Positions 11,201 through 20,600 of a DNA stretch of 64,000 bases are shown here, in pieces. This stretch comes from RBG-16-34-14 sp963798865 (GTDB lineage: Bacteria > Bacteroidota > Ignavibacteria > Ignavibacteriales > Ignavibacteriaceae), in NCBI GenBank assembly GCA_963798865.1, contig CAWCVZ010000004.1, forward strand, positions 682,001 to 746,000, written 5' to 3'. The first letter of the stretch is position 1. Each line of letters starts with the position of its first letter. Both the position numbers and the translations under genes were made by a program. The notes below the pieces were generated by a model. It did not search any database. It was not told the DNA's origin and saw nothing but the letters and a program-made list of their open reading frames with translations.

Positions 11201-11883
11201 ATCAAATATTTCATAGACATCTTTTCTGTTAATGGATTATAGTTCACAAAAACATTATTAAGAAAAGAGTTGTAATCTTTAGATTTTACCAAGGAAGTAT
11301 TCGGTGCTTCCGAAAGTTTTATATCAATTACAGAACTTGTTGTTACAGAAATTTTATTATCAAGAGGATTATAATTGAAAGGATAAATTGTAACCATAAC
11401 GCCTTTTATACCGCCAATAATAAACGGCTCAGATATTTTAACCAATGGGAATTCAGTTCCTCGTGATGCATAATAATCCCTGTTAATATAAAAAGGTCTT
11501 TCATCAAGAGGTTTTATTTTTTCCCACGGCATCTGTTGCGGGAAAATTTTATGGTCAAGTAATTCTTCGGATTTATTCTGATTTATTATTTCGAAAGAAG
11601 GATTATTTTCACCGTCGCTAATAAATAAGTTGAACGACACAAGCGGTAAAGCAGGTAATCCAGCTTCCGGTGTTACTCCATATCCTTTAACTAATAAGTT
11701 ATAAAATTCCTCACCATCCGCAGAAATTGAATTCAGATTATATTGAGGTAAAGCAAATTCAATTCTATAGTCTTTGCCGAATTGATAAATTTTTATTCCT
11801 TCCGGAGGTTCAATTGCAAACACTGAAAATTTGAATATAAAAATGAACAGGAAAAACGAAACCAGTTGAAAAGATTTTTTCAT
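8278..11883 (-). CDS. Gingipain-like cysteine peptidase (C25) with T9SS sorting domain
   Basis: 1201 residues. Signal peptide MKKSFQLVSFFLFIFIF, then a ~200-residue propeptide-like region. The C25 catalytic domain spans about residues 220-535: MKYLIITAP start, VLLVGDVQHIPSW, catalytic His419 in YSGHGG and catalytic Cys452 in SFACVTGSY. The 33-residue His-Cys spacing equals that of gingipain RgpB. A fibronectin III-like domain follows (~555-660), then jelly-roll-like sequence, the VPVELISFSAVNN module and a T9SS domain (NYPNPFNPSTIIKFSVP, ending KKMLMIK). GGGAGATT precedes the ATG. It is presumably an extracellular protease. Arg/Lys specificity cannot be read from the sequence. Confidence 0.93.
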   Translation of the reverse strand: MKKSFQLVSFFLFIFIFKFSVFAIEPPEGIKIYQFGKDYRIEFALPQYNLNSISADGEEFYNLLVKGYGVTPEAGLPALPLVSFNLFISDGENNPSFEIINQNKSEELLDHKIFPQQMPWEKIKPLDERPFYINRDYYASRGTEFPLVKISEPFIIGGIKGVMVTIYPFNYNPLDNKISVTTSSVIDIKLSEAPNTSLVKSKDYNSFLNNVFVNYNPLTEKMSMKYLIITAPQFESGLATFISHKESFGCNVDVFNTSATGTTTTAIRNFIQQRYNDPQTRPEFVLLVGDVQHIPSWIGSGEGTPNTDRNYVYLEGSDYYSDAFIGRFSVTNTTELQNAVSKSIYMETNIATLAKKNIFMASSDNYTISEGTHNYVIDTWFGPAGYTNLKLYTHTYAATTQQLINALNDNQVFAIYSGHGGETSWADGPVLSQSQVSSLTNTIYPFVYSFACVTGSYHIAECFGETWLRTPHGGATFYGSSVNSYWDEDDILERRLIDAMFGDDLTRVTPMFDMAKIYLANHYGSITPTVLRYFEMYNLMGDPSMLTVRQIPPDTTPPDQVTDLAAANPESNRLGLTWTAPYDSTFGGVTSYDIRYSIAMINNDDDFNNAPQKIFGGQSDSAGTPKSFLLTGLNFNTQYYLAVKALDMWGNKSVMSNVVQGLTLAAPSCLITPDSMHCTVFPNTSGTEIITIVNNSVQNSTLDYSIELTNNTFPDNVRVVIKPTFSSEKGTIKNSKEIISEHFGLSIKGSGGPDLFGYEWIDSDAPNGPQYLWEDISATGTTVTSWTATGTYDPKDEGYAGPFQLGFNFKFYGIPKTQVYAGSNGTILFNPVSQNIFTNTSIPNSGVPNEFIAPFWDDLDGSDQGTVYYKQDGNRFIIQYSNWQKYAASTSSLTFQVVLYSSGKIVVYYNNMNATLTSATVGIENADGSIGLQVASDAAYVHNNLALQFSAEPDWLAATPLTGTIYSGNSADINLLMNTEGLELGDYSMDMEITTTDPNNLHIVVPITMTVSNDVPVELISFSAVNNNNEVTLKWRTSTETNNRGFKIERSLKGGNVWSEVGFVEGNGTTTESRDYSYKDKITGTGTYVYRLKQIDFDGTFNFSSLVEVKPSVPVEYALYQNYPNPFNPSTIIKFSVPEQTDVKINVYNTLGELVKTLINEQKDAGYYEVQFDASGLASGIYYYRIDAKNYSSIKKMLMIK

Positions 11884-12396
11884 AATCTCCCCTTCACTAT
11901 TTAGATTGATAATGTTTTGATTAGTTGTTTTAATATTAAGAGGTAAAAAATGAATGCCCTTTAATAATCATTTTTCCCCTCTTGAAATTCTCTTAAAAAT
12001 ATTTTTCAGAAAGCGGCAAATATTATATACGAAACTTATACATCCGGTATTAAATAGCAAGTTTAGATAACAATAGTCATTAGTTGCTTAATGGAAAATA
12101 AATTTAAAGATTATTGGTCAATGGATTAAACTTCTTCACTGGAATCAAAAAAAAATTTTAAAATAAATTGAAGTGATTACCGGGTTGGGAATAAAAATTG
12201 TTTCCGATGAAAAAATTTCAACACTGAAGTAAATCTTTCGTCGCTTGTAGTATCACTACTACAACTCACAAGATAAAATATTCCTTAAAGTCAGTTTTTG
12301 TTTTTATTTAAAAAGGTATAATTATTGGAACATAAAGTATAGGGGAATATTAGAGATTCGATATTTAATTATAGTAAGATTTTTAGTGACTAAAAA
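11884..12396. other. Non-coding gap with a perfect 8-bp hairpin
   Basis: This is the 513-base divergent region between the C25 peptidase and a small ORF. The only structure I see is TTGTAGTA / TACTACAA with a TCAC loop at 12245-12264, without a T tract. It could be an operator-like dyad or a short RNA hairpin. The rest is AT-rich, with no ORF or recognisable RNA gene. Confidence 0.5.
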
Positions 12397-12633
12397 ATGA
12401 TTGAAAATGTTTTTGAACATAATCTGAATGATCTGGAGATTGAAGTTTTAAATTTGTTTAATGTTGAAGAAACTTCATACCTCCAGGATACGGAACCCCT
12501 GAAAATTCTGATTGACTTGCATCTTCTATTTTTGATGCGGTGCGATAAAAAAAATTGCGATCGAATTATGAATATGATAAGAAATTATGAAGATAAAGAT
12601 GTGAGTGCCGAAATTGAGAGGGTGAATTCTTAA
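12397..12633 (+). CDS. Small hypothetical protein (78 aa)
   Basis: A short acidic, probably helical protein (MIENVFEHNLNDLEIEVLNL start) with two Cys in RCDKKNCDRI. No family recognised. No good ribosome binding site is visible (TTTTTAGTGACTAAAAA before the ATG). The main support is the downstream terminator, whose left arm lies inside the last codons and whose T tract follows the stop directly. That arrangement is typical of a real, independently expressed small gene. Confidence 0.55.
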   Translation: MIENVFEHNLNDLEIEVLNLFNVEETSYLQDTEPLKILIDLHLLFLMRCDKKNCDRIMNMIRNYEDKDVSAEIERVNS

Positions 12634-12647
12634 CCCTCTCTTTTTTT
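12616..12647 (+). terminator. Rho-independent terminator overlapping a stop codon
   Basis: The stem GAGAGGGT / ACCCTCTC is followed by seven T. The left arm lies inside the 3' end of the 78-residue ORF, and the stop codon overlaps the start of the right arm. Confidence 0.9.
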
Positions 12648-12819
12648 AAATCAAATAGATTACCAATCTTATTTTTCAACTTTCCTATTATTTTTTCCTT
12701 TTCCAAACTCCCCAGGCCTTATAGAATATCCTGCAGTAATTTAAGATCATAAATAAAATTTTTGTCACTATCCGAAAACATTATTATACTATATGTTATA
12801 TTCTTAAACAGGAAAATAA

Positions 12820-13797
12820 ATGCATAAAATATTATTTGGTTTTTTTATTAGTTTATTCATTGTGAGCATTAATGCTGCACCAAGCTGTGGCTCTGCAAGT
12901 TGTCCCCTGTATATCAACAATCCTTTCTTAAAAGGAATTTTCTTTTTTGGTCTTTCGTACGAGTATATAAACCAGGATGAAATATTTGTCGGTTCAAACA
13001 AATCTTTTGTGGGGGCAATTCCTGAAGAGCATAATGAGGTTTCAACTTTAAACCAGATAGCTAATTTTTCTGCCGGTTACACTTTTAATGACTTTTTAAC
13101 TTTCAATATGATCCTGCCTTTTATTCATCGTGAACACTTGCATATCCATAGCGATGATGGTGAACCTGAAAGATGGAATTTCAGTGCAATAGGAGATTTA
13201 ACAATGCTGTCGAATTTTTCTCTTTATAATGATGATGATTCAAGATCATTTTTAAATTTTAATGCCGGAATTAAATTGCCTACAGGAGTTACAGATATTA
13301 AAAATGATGAGGGTGAGGAAGCTGAAGTGACATTACAGCCGGGTTCAGGTTCGGTTGATTATTTAATTGGTGCAACTTATTTCCGTAATCTTGCTTCAGT
13401 ACCGGTTTTGTCAGGAACCAAATATTCGGAACTGCCGTTAGTTCTTAATGTCAGTTATAAAATTAACTCCAAAGGAACTGATGATTATAAATTCGGTAAT
13501 GCTTTATCAATTCATTTAAGTACTGCTTACAGATTTATTGAAAGACTTTCTCTTCTGCTGCAGGTAAATGCAAGATTTCAGAATAAAGCAGACGTGGGGA
13601 CTACAGGTGAACCTAAGGAAAATACCGGGAATCAATTACTGTTTTTAAGTCCGGGTCTTAAGATTCATATTTTAGATAATTTATCTCTCTCATCATTTAT
13701 CCAGATTCCGTTATTTCAGCATTATAATGGAATTCAGCAGGCAGCCACTTTTAATCTTCAATTTTCAGTTCTGCAGGAAATTGATTTCCTTGACTGA
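12820..13797 (+). CDS. Outer-membrane beta-barrel protein of the copper island
   Basis: 325 residues. Signal peptide MHKILFGFFISLFIVSINA, then a Cys pair (PSCGSASCPLY). The body is alternating hydrophobic/aromatic strands typical of porin-like transporters: FFFGLSYEYI, NFSAGYTFNDFLTFNMILPF, FNAGIKLPTG, LSSFIQIPLFQHY. A His-rich stretch (HREHLHIHSDD, near residue 105) and the N-terminal Cys pair could bind metal. It opens the cluster with the Cus efflux genes, so a role in metal export or sensing at the outer membrane is an inference. No precise family assigned. Confidence 0.75.
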   Translation: MHKILFGFFISLFIVSINAAPSCGSASCPLYINNPFLKGIFFFGLSYEYINQDEIFVGSNKSFVGAIPEEHNEVSTLNQIANFSAGYTFNDFLTFNMILPFIHREHLHIHSDDGEPERWNFSAIGDLTMLSNFSLYNDDDSRSFLNFNAGIKLPTGVTDIKNDEGEEAEVTLQPGSGSVDYLIGATYFRNLASVPVLSGTKYSELPLVLNVSYKINSKGTDDYKFGNALSIHLSTAYRFIERLSLLLQVNARFQNKADVGTTGEPKENTGNQLLFLSPGLKIHILDNLSLSSFIQIPLFQHYNGIQQAATFNLQFSVLQEIDFLD

Positions 13798-13977
13798 TTT
13801 TTTAGACAGGTAAATTTATCTTATACCTGAGATTTTAGTAAAACATTTCTCATCCCAGAGAGAAACCTGCCATAATAGAATCTAATTAAATATTAAAGAA
13901 ACATAAAATTATATAACAGCATTACTGGCATTATCATTGCTTGATAACAATTAAATTTTTATGTTTGCTTTCAATTG

Positions 13978-14368
13978 ATGAAAAGAAAAATATCCATACT
14001 GTCCTTAACATTTTTATTTTTTGCTGCAACAACCGGTTTGCCGGTTACACTTCATGTTTGCAAAATGATGAACATTGTTTCATCTGAAGCTTGCGAGATG
14101 CATAAGGCAAAGGAAGTAAAAAACTCCTGCTGTGAAGAAGTAGCAATCTGATTACCCGGTTAAATTAACTTCAGATCAAAGCTGCTGCTATACTGAACTA
14201 ATTAACAATAAAGTTAAGGATGATTTTTTATCTTTTAAGACTGAAACAACAAATAATCCTGTTTTAATTGCCTTCACAGCAGAAACAATAAATCAGCTGG
14301 GAATTATTTCAGCTTCCAATTCGTCTCTTATTTTATTCCGACACTTCTCCCCCGTTTCTAAGCAATAA
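13978..14368 (+). pseudogene. Cys-rich secreted small protein (HYC_CC_PP-like), frameshifted
   Basis: The ATG at 13978 opens a 57-residue frame: MKRKISILSLTFLFFAATTG signal, then LHVCKMM, EACEMHK and NSCCEEVAI, stopping at 14149-14151. The homologous continuation is in the next frame from about 14147 (SDYPVKLTSDQSCCYTELIN… ending PVSKQ at 14368). The total of 391 bases is 130 codons plus one extra base. The order of HVC, CC and CC motifs resembles the Bacteroidetes HYC_CC_PP family of small proteins found beside copper genes. I know no defined function. The break is either a real mutation or a one-base sequencing insertion near 14140-14150. Confidence 0.7.
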
Positions 14369-14516
14369 CCATATTTATATTAACATATCTCTGCTTCTTA
14401 TCTAAAAAACTTTTCTAATTGATTTTTCAGAATGGATAACTTTGTCCAATCCATCCTGATATTATTTAAATGATAAACACCGTTATGCGGTAAAAAAAAT
14501 CATTAAGGTAGAAAAG

Positions 14517-15774
14517 ATGTACACAAAAAAGATTTTAATTTTCATTTTACTTTTAATATCAAATTTATTCTCACAGACTGAAACATTGCGGGAACTTATC
14601 AATACTGCAATTGAGGTAAGCCCGCGGATAAAAATGCTTCAGTTGAAAAAAGAAGCAGCATCAAACAGGATTGAGCAGAATTCAAACTTGCCTGATCCAA
14701 TATTAACATTGGGATTGGCAAATCTTCCTGTCAATTCTTTCTCATTTACGCAAGAGCCAATGACCGGCAAAATTGTCGGACTCAGCCAGGCGTTTCCTTT
14801 TCCCGGAAAACTGAGTGAGCAGGCTGATGTAAATAAAAAAGATGTTGATATAGTTGAGCAGGAAATACTCGATGCGAAAAATGAGATAAGAAAAAATGTA
14901 ATCAAAAGCTACGATGAACTTCTTTATATAAGAGAGGCAATTTCGATAGCAAACAGCAGCAAAGATTTGTTGAATAATATTGCCGAAGTTGTACGGACAA
15001 AATATTCCGTTTCAACCGCCAGCCAGCAGAATCTTTTAAAAGTCGAACTTGAAATAACAAACATCACTGAGAAGATTGCAGATCTGAAAAGTAAAGAGAG
15101 TTCTCAACTTGCTGATTCTGAATGCACTGCTTCTTCGTCCTGCAGAAAGCGAAATTCAAACCGGAGATTTTCCGGAAATAAGTTATAAAAGTTTTAATGT
15201 TGAAGATTTAATAGACAGCTCGAAAATTCACAGACCTTTCCTTGAAGGAATCCAGGAAGCAAAACAAAAAGAATTGCTTAAGAAATCTCTTTCTGAATAT
15301 GATTACTATCCGAATTTCAATTTAGCTCTTCAGTATTCTTTCAGAGATAAGATTGCGAAAACAAATACTTCCCTTGATGATTTTTTTACAGTTATGGTCG
15401 GCATTTCTTTGCCTCTTAATTATGGAGGGAAAACAAGCTCGAAAGTTGAAGAGAGTGAAACGATGCAAAAGCTTTATGATGAACAATACAATATGTCGCT
15501 ACAAATGCTGCGGAGTTCATTCGGTTCTTCAATTGCGAAACTGAACTCGCTTGAGGAAAGAATAAGAATTATCACCGAAGGTTCACTTTTGCAGGCTAAT
15601 GAAAATCTTAAAACTACCTTAACAAGCTACCAGGTTGGTCAGGTAGATTTTCTCAATGTAATTGATGCCCAGAATAGTTTACTTAAAATTGAAAATGATC
15701 TGTACCGTTTGAAAGCGGATTACTTAAATGAAATTGCAGAACTCGAATTCTTAACAGGAACAGAATTAAAATGA
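14517..15774 (+). pseudogene. TolC/CusC outer-membrane efflux protein, frameshifted
   Basis: Two overlapping frames form one outer-membrane efflux protein of about 418 residues. Frame one runs from 14517 (MYTKKILIFILLLISNLFSQ signal peptide, then LRELINTAIEVSPRIKML) to 15188. Frame two resumes around 15109 and ends at 15774 (…FLNVIDAQNSLLKIEN, AELEFLTGTELK). The two OEP repeats and the NALLLRPAES motif are intact if one T is removed at about 15116-15117, restoring ADLNALLLRP. This is the outer-membrane channel partner of the CusB and CusA genes that follow. As written it would not make a functional channel, yet the rest of the sequence is undecayed, which suggests a recent mutation or a sequencing error. 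Confidence 0.88.
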
Positions 15775-15791
15775 TCAAAAAAAGAAAATTT

Positions 15792-15874
15792 CTTAGTGAA
15801 ACTATGTGAACTTAGTGTCTCAGTGGTAAAATCCCTAACCACTAAGGCACGGAGAGCACTAAGAGCCACTAAGT
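15792..15874. repeat. Palindromic intergenic repeat (CACTAAG-type)
   Basis: Left copies of CTTAGTG (15792, 15811) and TCAGTGGT pair with right copies of ACCACTAAGGCAC and CACTAAG to 15874, giving a long imperfect stem. It sits in the tolC-cusB gap. Repeats of this CACTAAG style are common dispersed palindromes in related genomes (recollection, not searched). Confidence 0.7.
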
Positions 15875-15893
15875 TAAATTAGGAGTTAATAAA

Positions 15894-17546
15894 GTGAAAA
15901 AGAAAATATTAATAACAATAACAGCAGTAGTTGTAATACTTGTTCCAGTTTATTTTTTATTTATTACGGGAAGCTCTTCTTCTGAAATAGTTTCACAAGA
16001 AAAGCAGCTATACACCTGTGGAATGCATCCGCAAATAATATCCGATAAACCGGGATTATGCCCGATCTGCGAGATGCAGCTTGTTCCGATAAAAAGTAAT
16101 AAGCAAAAATCAGGTGAAAGAAAAATTCTTTACTACAGGAACCCGATGAATCCGGAAGTTATTTCCGACCATCCCCAGAAAGATGAAATGGGAATGGACT
16201 ATGTACCTGTTTATAAAGATGAAGCCAATAGTAAAGGCATTGTAAGAATTGATCCGCAAGTACAGCAGAATATGAATATTAAAACTGCTAAGGTTGAAGT
16301 TAAAGAGCTCTCACCGACTATAACTACAAATGGCGTTCTTACAACCGATGAAACAAGTGAATATATTGTTACAACCCGAATGAACGGATGGATTGAAAAA
16401 CTTTATGTGAACTATACAGGGCAGCAGGTTTCAAAAGGTTCAAAGCTGATGGATATTTATTCGCCTGAACTTGTATCTGCACAGCAGGAGCTTCTTACTG
16501 CACTCTCTTACCAGAATACTGTTAATGAAAGTTCTCTTGGTTCGATACGCGAAAGTGGCAATGAACTTGTGAAAAATGCAATGAGAAAACTCGAGCTGCT
16601 CGAGGTTCCTGATGAAGAAATCAAAAGATTAATTGATACTAAAGAAGTAAGTACATACATACCGCTATTTGCACAAAAATCAGGAACTGTTCTTGAAAAA
16701 AATATTATCGAAGGAGAGAAAGTTATGGCTGGCTCTCCTCTTCTTAAAGTTGCAAATCTTTCAAAGTTATGGTTGATGGCTGACATTTATGAATATGAAC
16801 TTGCAAAAGTAAAAGCAGGATCAAAGGCATCTGTTACATTTAATTTTTTCCCCGGCAAAAAGTATGATGGAAGAGTGTCATTTATTTATCCAACTCTCGA
16901 CTCAAAAACTAGAACAGTAAAAATAAGAATTGAAATTAACAACAACGGAGAACTAAAACCCTCGATGTTTGCTAACATAACTATTGATGGAGAAAACCTC
17001 GGTAAAAAACCTGTCGTTCCTGAGAATGCAGTAATTCACAGTGGAATGAAAGATATAGTAATCATAGCTCTTAGTGATGGCAAATTTAAACCTCAGGAAG
17101 TAATGCTTGGAGCTTATGCAAATGGTTATTACCAGGTAATTAAAGGTTTAAGCGAAGGGAATATAATCGTAACATCAGCACAATTCCTTATTGACTCAGA
17201 AAGTAATCTTAACGCCGCTGTCGGTCAGTTTCAAACATCAACGCAAGGTGAGATGAAAGACATGAAACAGGAGACGAAAGATGAAAGCGGAGAGACAAAA
17301 ACTAAACAGCAAGAAATGAAAATGGAAGAATATGATGATACTCCTTCAATTATTCGTGAAGGTGTAATTGATGTTGAATCCATTGATAAAAACAAAGATG
17401 GAAAATTGTACCAGGATTTGATGGATTGGAATGTGATTTCTGATGAGCCCGGGGATTGCCCAATATGTGGAATGAAATTACAGGAAGTTACTATTAAAGA
17501 AGTAAAAGCAAACTTAGAGAAAAATGGTTTTGAGTATAAGAAATAA
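15894..17546 (+). CDS. cusB: Copper/silver efflux RND periplasmic adaptor (CusB-type)
   Basis: 550 residues from a GTG start with AGGAG eight bases upstream. The N-terminal membrane anchor or signal is MKKKILITITAVVVILVPVYF. Two heavy-metal-binding segments follow: YTCGMHPQIISDKPGLCPIC (residues ~41-60) and YYRNPMNPEVISDHPQKDEM with GMDYVPVY. Then come the lipoyl/barrel-sandwich and membrane-fusion domains (GWIEKLYVNYTGQQVSKG, PLFAQKSGTVLEKNIIEGE, LMADIYEYELAKV, ITIDGE) to about residue 440. After a Lys/Glu/Met-rich linker, the C-terminal 50 residues carry a third, degenerate metal-binding segment with GDCPICGMKL. The protein links CusA to the outer-membrane channel and delivers Cu(I)/Ag(I). 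Confidence 0.95.
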   Translation: MKKKILITITAVVVILVPVYFLFITGSSSSEIVSQEKQLYTCGMHPQIISDKPGLCPICEMQLVPIKSNKQKSGERKILYYRNPMNPEVISDHPQKDEMGMDYVPVYKDEANSKGIVRIDPQVQQNMNIKTAKVEVKELSPTITTNGVLTTDETSEYIVTTRMNGWIEKLYVNYTGQQVSKGSKLMDIYSPELVSAQQELLTALSYQNTVNESSLGSIRESGNELVKNAMRKLELLEVPDEEIKRLIDTKEVSTYIPLFAQKSGTVLEKNIIEGEKVMAGSPLLKVANLSKLWLMADIYEYELAKVKAGSKASVTFNFFPGKKYDGRVSFIYPTLDSKTRTVKIRIEINNNGELKPSMFANITIDGENLGKKPVVPENAVIHSGMKDIVIIALSDGKFKPQEVMLGAYANGYYQVIKGLSEGNIIVTSAQFLIDSESNLNAAVGQFQTSTQGEMKDMKQETKDESGETKTKQQEMKMEEYDDTPSIIREGVIDVESIDKNKDGKLYQDLMDWNVISDEPGDCPICGMKLQEVTIKEVKANLEKNGFEYKK

Positions 17547-17547
17547 T

Positions 17548-17623
17548 GTCATCCTGAGCCTGTCGAAGGATGATAGTCACACTTCGACCCTGACTGCTGT
17601 CAGGCAGATTCGCTCAGTGTGAC
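17548..17623. repeat. Palindromic intergenic repeat (GTCATCCTGAGC-type)
   Basis: GTCATCCTGAGC at the left pairs imperfectly with GCTCAGTGTGAC at the right. Inside it, GTCACACT (17576-17583) and AGTGTGAC (17616-17623) pair perfectly. It fills most of the cusB-cusA gap. It resembles widely dispersed 'CTGTCGAAGGATG' repeats of Bacteroidetes-group genomes. Confidence 0.7.
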
Positions 17624-17657
17624 GATGCAGAATACAAAAAAGTTTCGGAGAAAATAA

Positions 17658-20600
17658 ATGATATCATCAGATGAAAATAAAGAAGGATTGATTGCAAAGC
17701 TTATTGAATGGTCAATCAATAATAAATTTTTAGTAATAATTTTTACTGCAGCATTAATAGGTTTGGGAGTCTGGGCAGTAATAAATACTTCTGTTGATGC
17801 TATTCCTGATCTAAGTGATGTACAGGTAATAATAGTTACTGAATATCCCGGACAGGGTCCGAGGATAGTTGAAGACCAGGTTACTTATCCAATGACTACA
17901 AAGATGCTATCGGTTCCTTATGCAAAAGATGTACGTGGTTATTCGATGTTTGGCTATTCAATGGTCTATATAATCTTTGAAGATGGAACTGATATTTATT
18001 GGGCAAGAAGCCGTGTGCTTGAATACCTTAACGGAATGCAGGGCGTTTTGCCTGCTGGTGTAAATCCCCAGCTTGGACCTGATGCAACAGGACTTGGATG
18101 GGTTTACCAGTACTCTTTAAATTCAAGCAAACATAATCTCCAGGAACTTCGTTCAATACAGGACTTCTTTTTAAAATATGAATTATCATCTCTGCAGGGT
18201 GTGGCTGAAGTTGCCAGTATAGGCGGCTACGTAAAACAATACCAGGTAAACTTAGACCCGGTTAAGCTTGCTTCATATAATATTCCTCTTCAAAAAGTTA
18301 AAACAGCAATTCAACGGAGTAACAATGATGTCGGCGGCAGATTGCTCGAAATGTCGGAGATGGAATTTATGGTTCGCAGTCTCGGTTATATAAAAAGTAA
18401 AGAGGACCTTGAGAAAGTGGCAATCGGTGTTTCATCAAACTCAGGTTCACCAATTTATTTAAAAGATGTGGCGACAGTGGATATCGGACCTGAATTAAGA
18501 AGAGGTTTAGCCGAATGGAATGGTGAAGGAGAAACAGTTGGTGGAATAATTATAATCCGTTATGGAGAAAACGCACTTGCTGTAATAGACAGAGTTAAAG
18601 AAAGGCTGAAGGAATTAAAAAAATCTCTTCCAGATGATATCACAATTGATGTTGCTTATGACCGCTCCGGTTTGATTGATCGTGCAATTGATAATCTTTC
18701 AGATAAGCTGCTTGAAGAATCAATTATAGTTGCACTTGTAATAATTGCATTCCTTCTTCATATAAGAAGCTCATTCGTTGCAATATTCACTTTGCCAACA
18801 GCAGTTCTGATTTCATTTTTAGTAATGAAGCTGCAAGGGATTAATGCAAACATAATGTCACTCGGCGGAATTGCAATTGCAATCGGGGCGATGGTTGATG
18901 CTTCAATCGTGATGGTGGAAAATGCCGCTACACATTTATCATCTGAACAGAATAAACCTGTAAATGAAAGACGAAAGCACTGGGCAGTTATTCTTCAATC
19001 ATCAAAAGAAGTAGGTCCCTCGATTTTCTACTCGCTTCTTGTAATTACAATTTCATTCCTGCCTGTCTTCACACTTGAACAGCAGGAAGGAAGATTATTC
19101 AAGCCGCTTGCATTTACAAAAACATATTCAATGGCAGCTGCGGCAATACTTGCAGTTACAATCGTTCCTGTACTCTTAGGTTATTTTGTTCGTGGTAAGA
19201 TAAAAAAGGAAGAAGAAAATCCTTTAACAAAAGTTCTTGTTAAGATTTATCATCCAATAGTTGATTTTGTAATGAAGAGAAGATGGTGGGTAATGGGTGC
19301 AGCATTGGTTGTTGTTCTGATTACAGTAATCCCTTTTTCAAAACTCGGCTCTGAATTTATGCCTCCCTTGTATGAAGGTGATATGCTGTATATGCCTACA
19401 ACTTTACCCGGGATTTCAATTACCAAAGCAAAAGAAATACTTCAGCAGACAGACAAAATAATTAAATCATTCCCTGAAGTTGAATCTGTTTTTGGAAAAA
19501 TAGGCAGAGCAGAAACTGCAACAGATCCTGCCCCGCTTACAATGATTGAAACAACTATTAGATTAAAACCAAGAGAAGAATGGCGTTCAGGAATGACTCC
19601 AGAAAAACTTGTTGAGGATATGAATAATGCTATTCACATTCCTGGCTTAACGAATGCATGGACAATGCCTATCAAAACAAGAATTGACATGCTCTCAACA
19701 GGAATTAAAACTCCCGTTGGAATAAAAATCGCCGGTCCGGATTTAAATGTTTTACAGGATTTAGGCAAGCAGGTTGAAGAAATAATGAAAACTGTTCCCG
19801 GTACACGATCAGCTTATGCAGAAAGATCAGTTGGCGGCAACTACATTGATTTTGAAATCAACCGTGATGCAATTGCAAGATATGGTTTAACCGTTGCGGA
19901 TGTACAGGACGTTTTTATATCCGCTATTGGAGGAATGAATATAACAAAAACAGTGGAAGGGCTTGAAAGATATCCTGTTAATCTTCGTTACCAGAGAGAT
20001 TACAGGGAAAATATTGAAGCATTAAAACGTGTGCTTGTTCCAATCCCGATGGGAGGAAATATTCCACTTGAACAGCTTGGTGATATTGTTATTAAAAAAG
20101 GTCCGCCGATGATTAAATCGGAAAATGCGAGACCAAATACATGGGTTTATGTTGATCTCAAAGACGTTGACGTAGGAACTTACATTAATAATGCAAAAGA
20201 AGTTATCAACAAAAATCTAGTTATACCCGCTGGCTATTCATTAAAATGGAGCGGTCAGTATGAGTATATGGAACGTGCATCAAAACATCTTTCTTTGGTA
20301 ATTCCTCTTACACTTCTCCTTGTAATCGTTCTTCTTTATATGAATACAAAATCTTTGACAAAAACCGGAATTGTTTTGCTTGCTTTACCTTTTTCAATGG
20401 TTGGGGCAATCTGGTTTCTTTATTTATCGGGATATAATCTTTCAGTTGCAGTTTGGGTTGGAATAATTGCACTTCTTGGTGTTGATGCAGAAACCGGAGT
20501 TATAATGCTTCTTTATCTCGATATAGCTTATGAAAGATTTAAGAGCAGCGGATTGCTGAAAAATATGTCTGATCTCCGCGAATCAATTTTTGAAGGCGCT

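Noticed and set aside
8278..11883. Plus-strand ORFs inside the peptidase gene (for example 9006-9254)
   Set aside because: They are antisense shadows of the C25 gene, with composition unlike real proteins and no ribosome binding site or homologous motif.
15775..17657. Small genes in the tolC-cusB and cusB-cusA gaps
   Set aside because: Both gaps consist almost entirely of palindromic dispersed repeats, with no coding frame.
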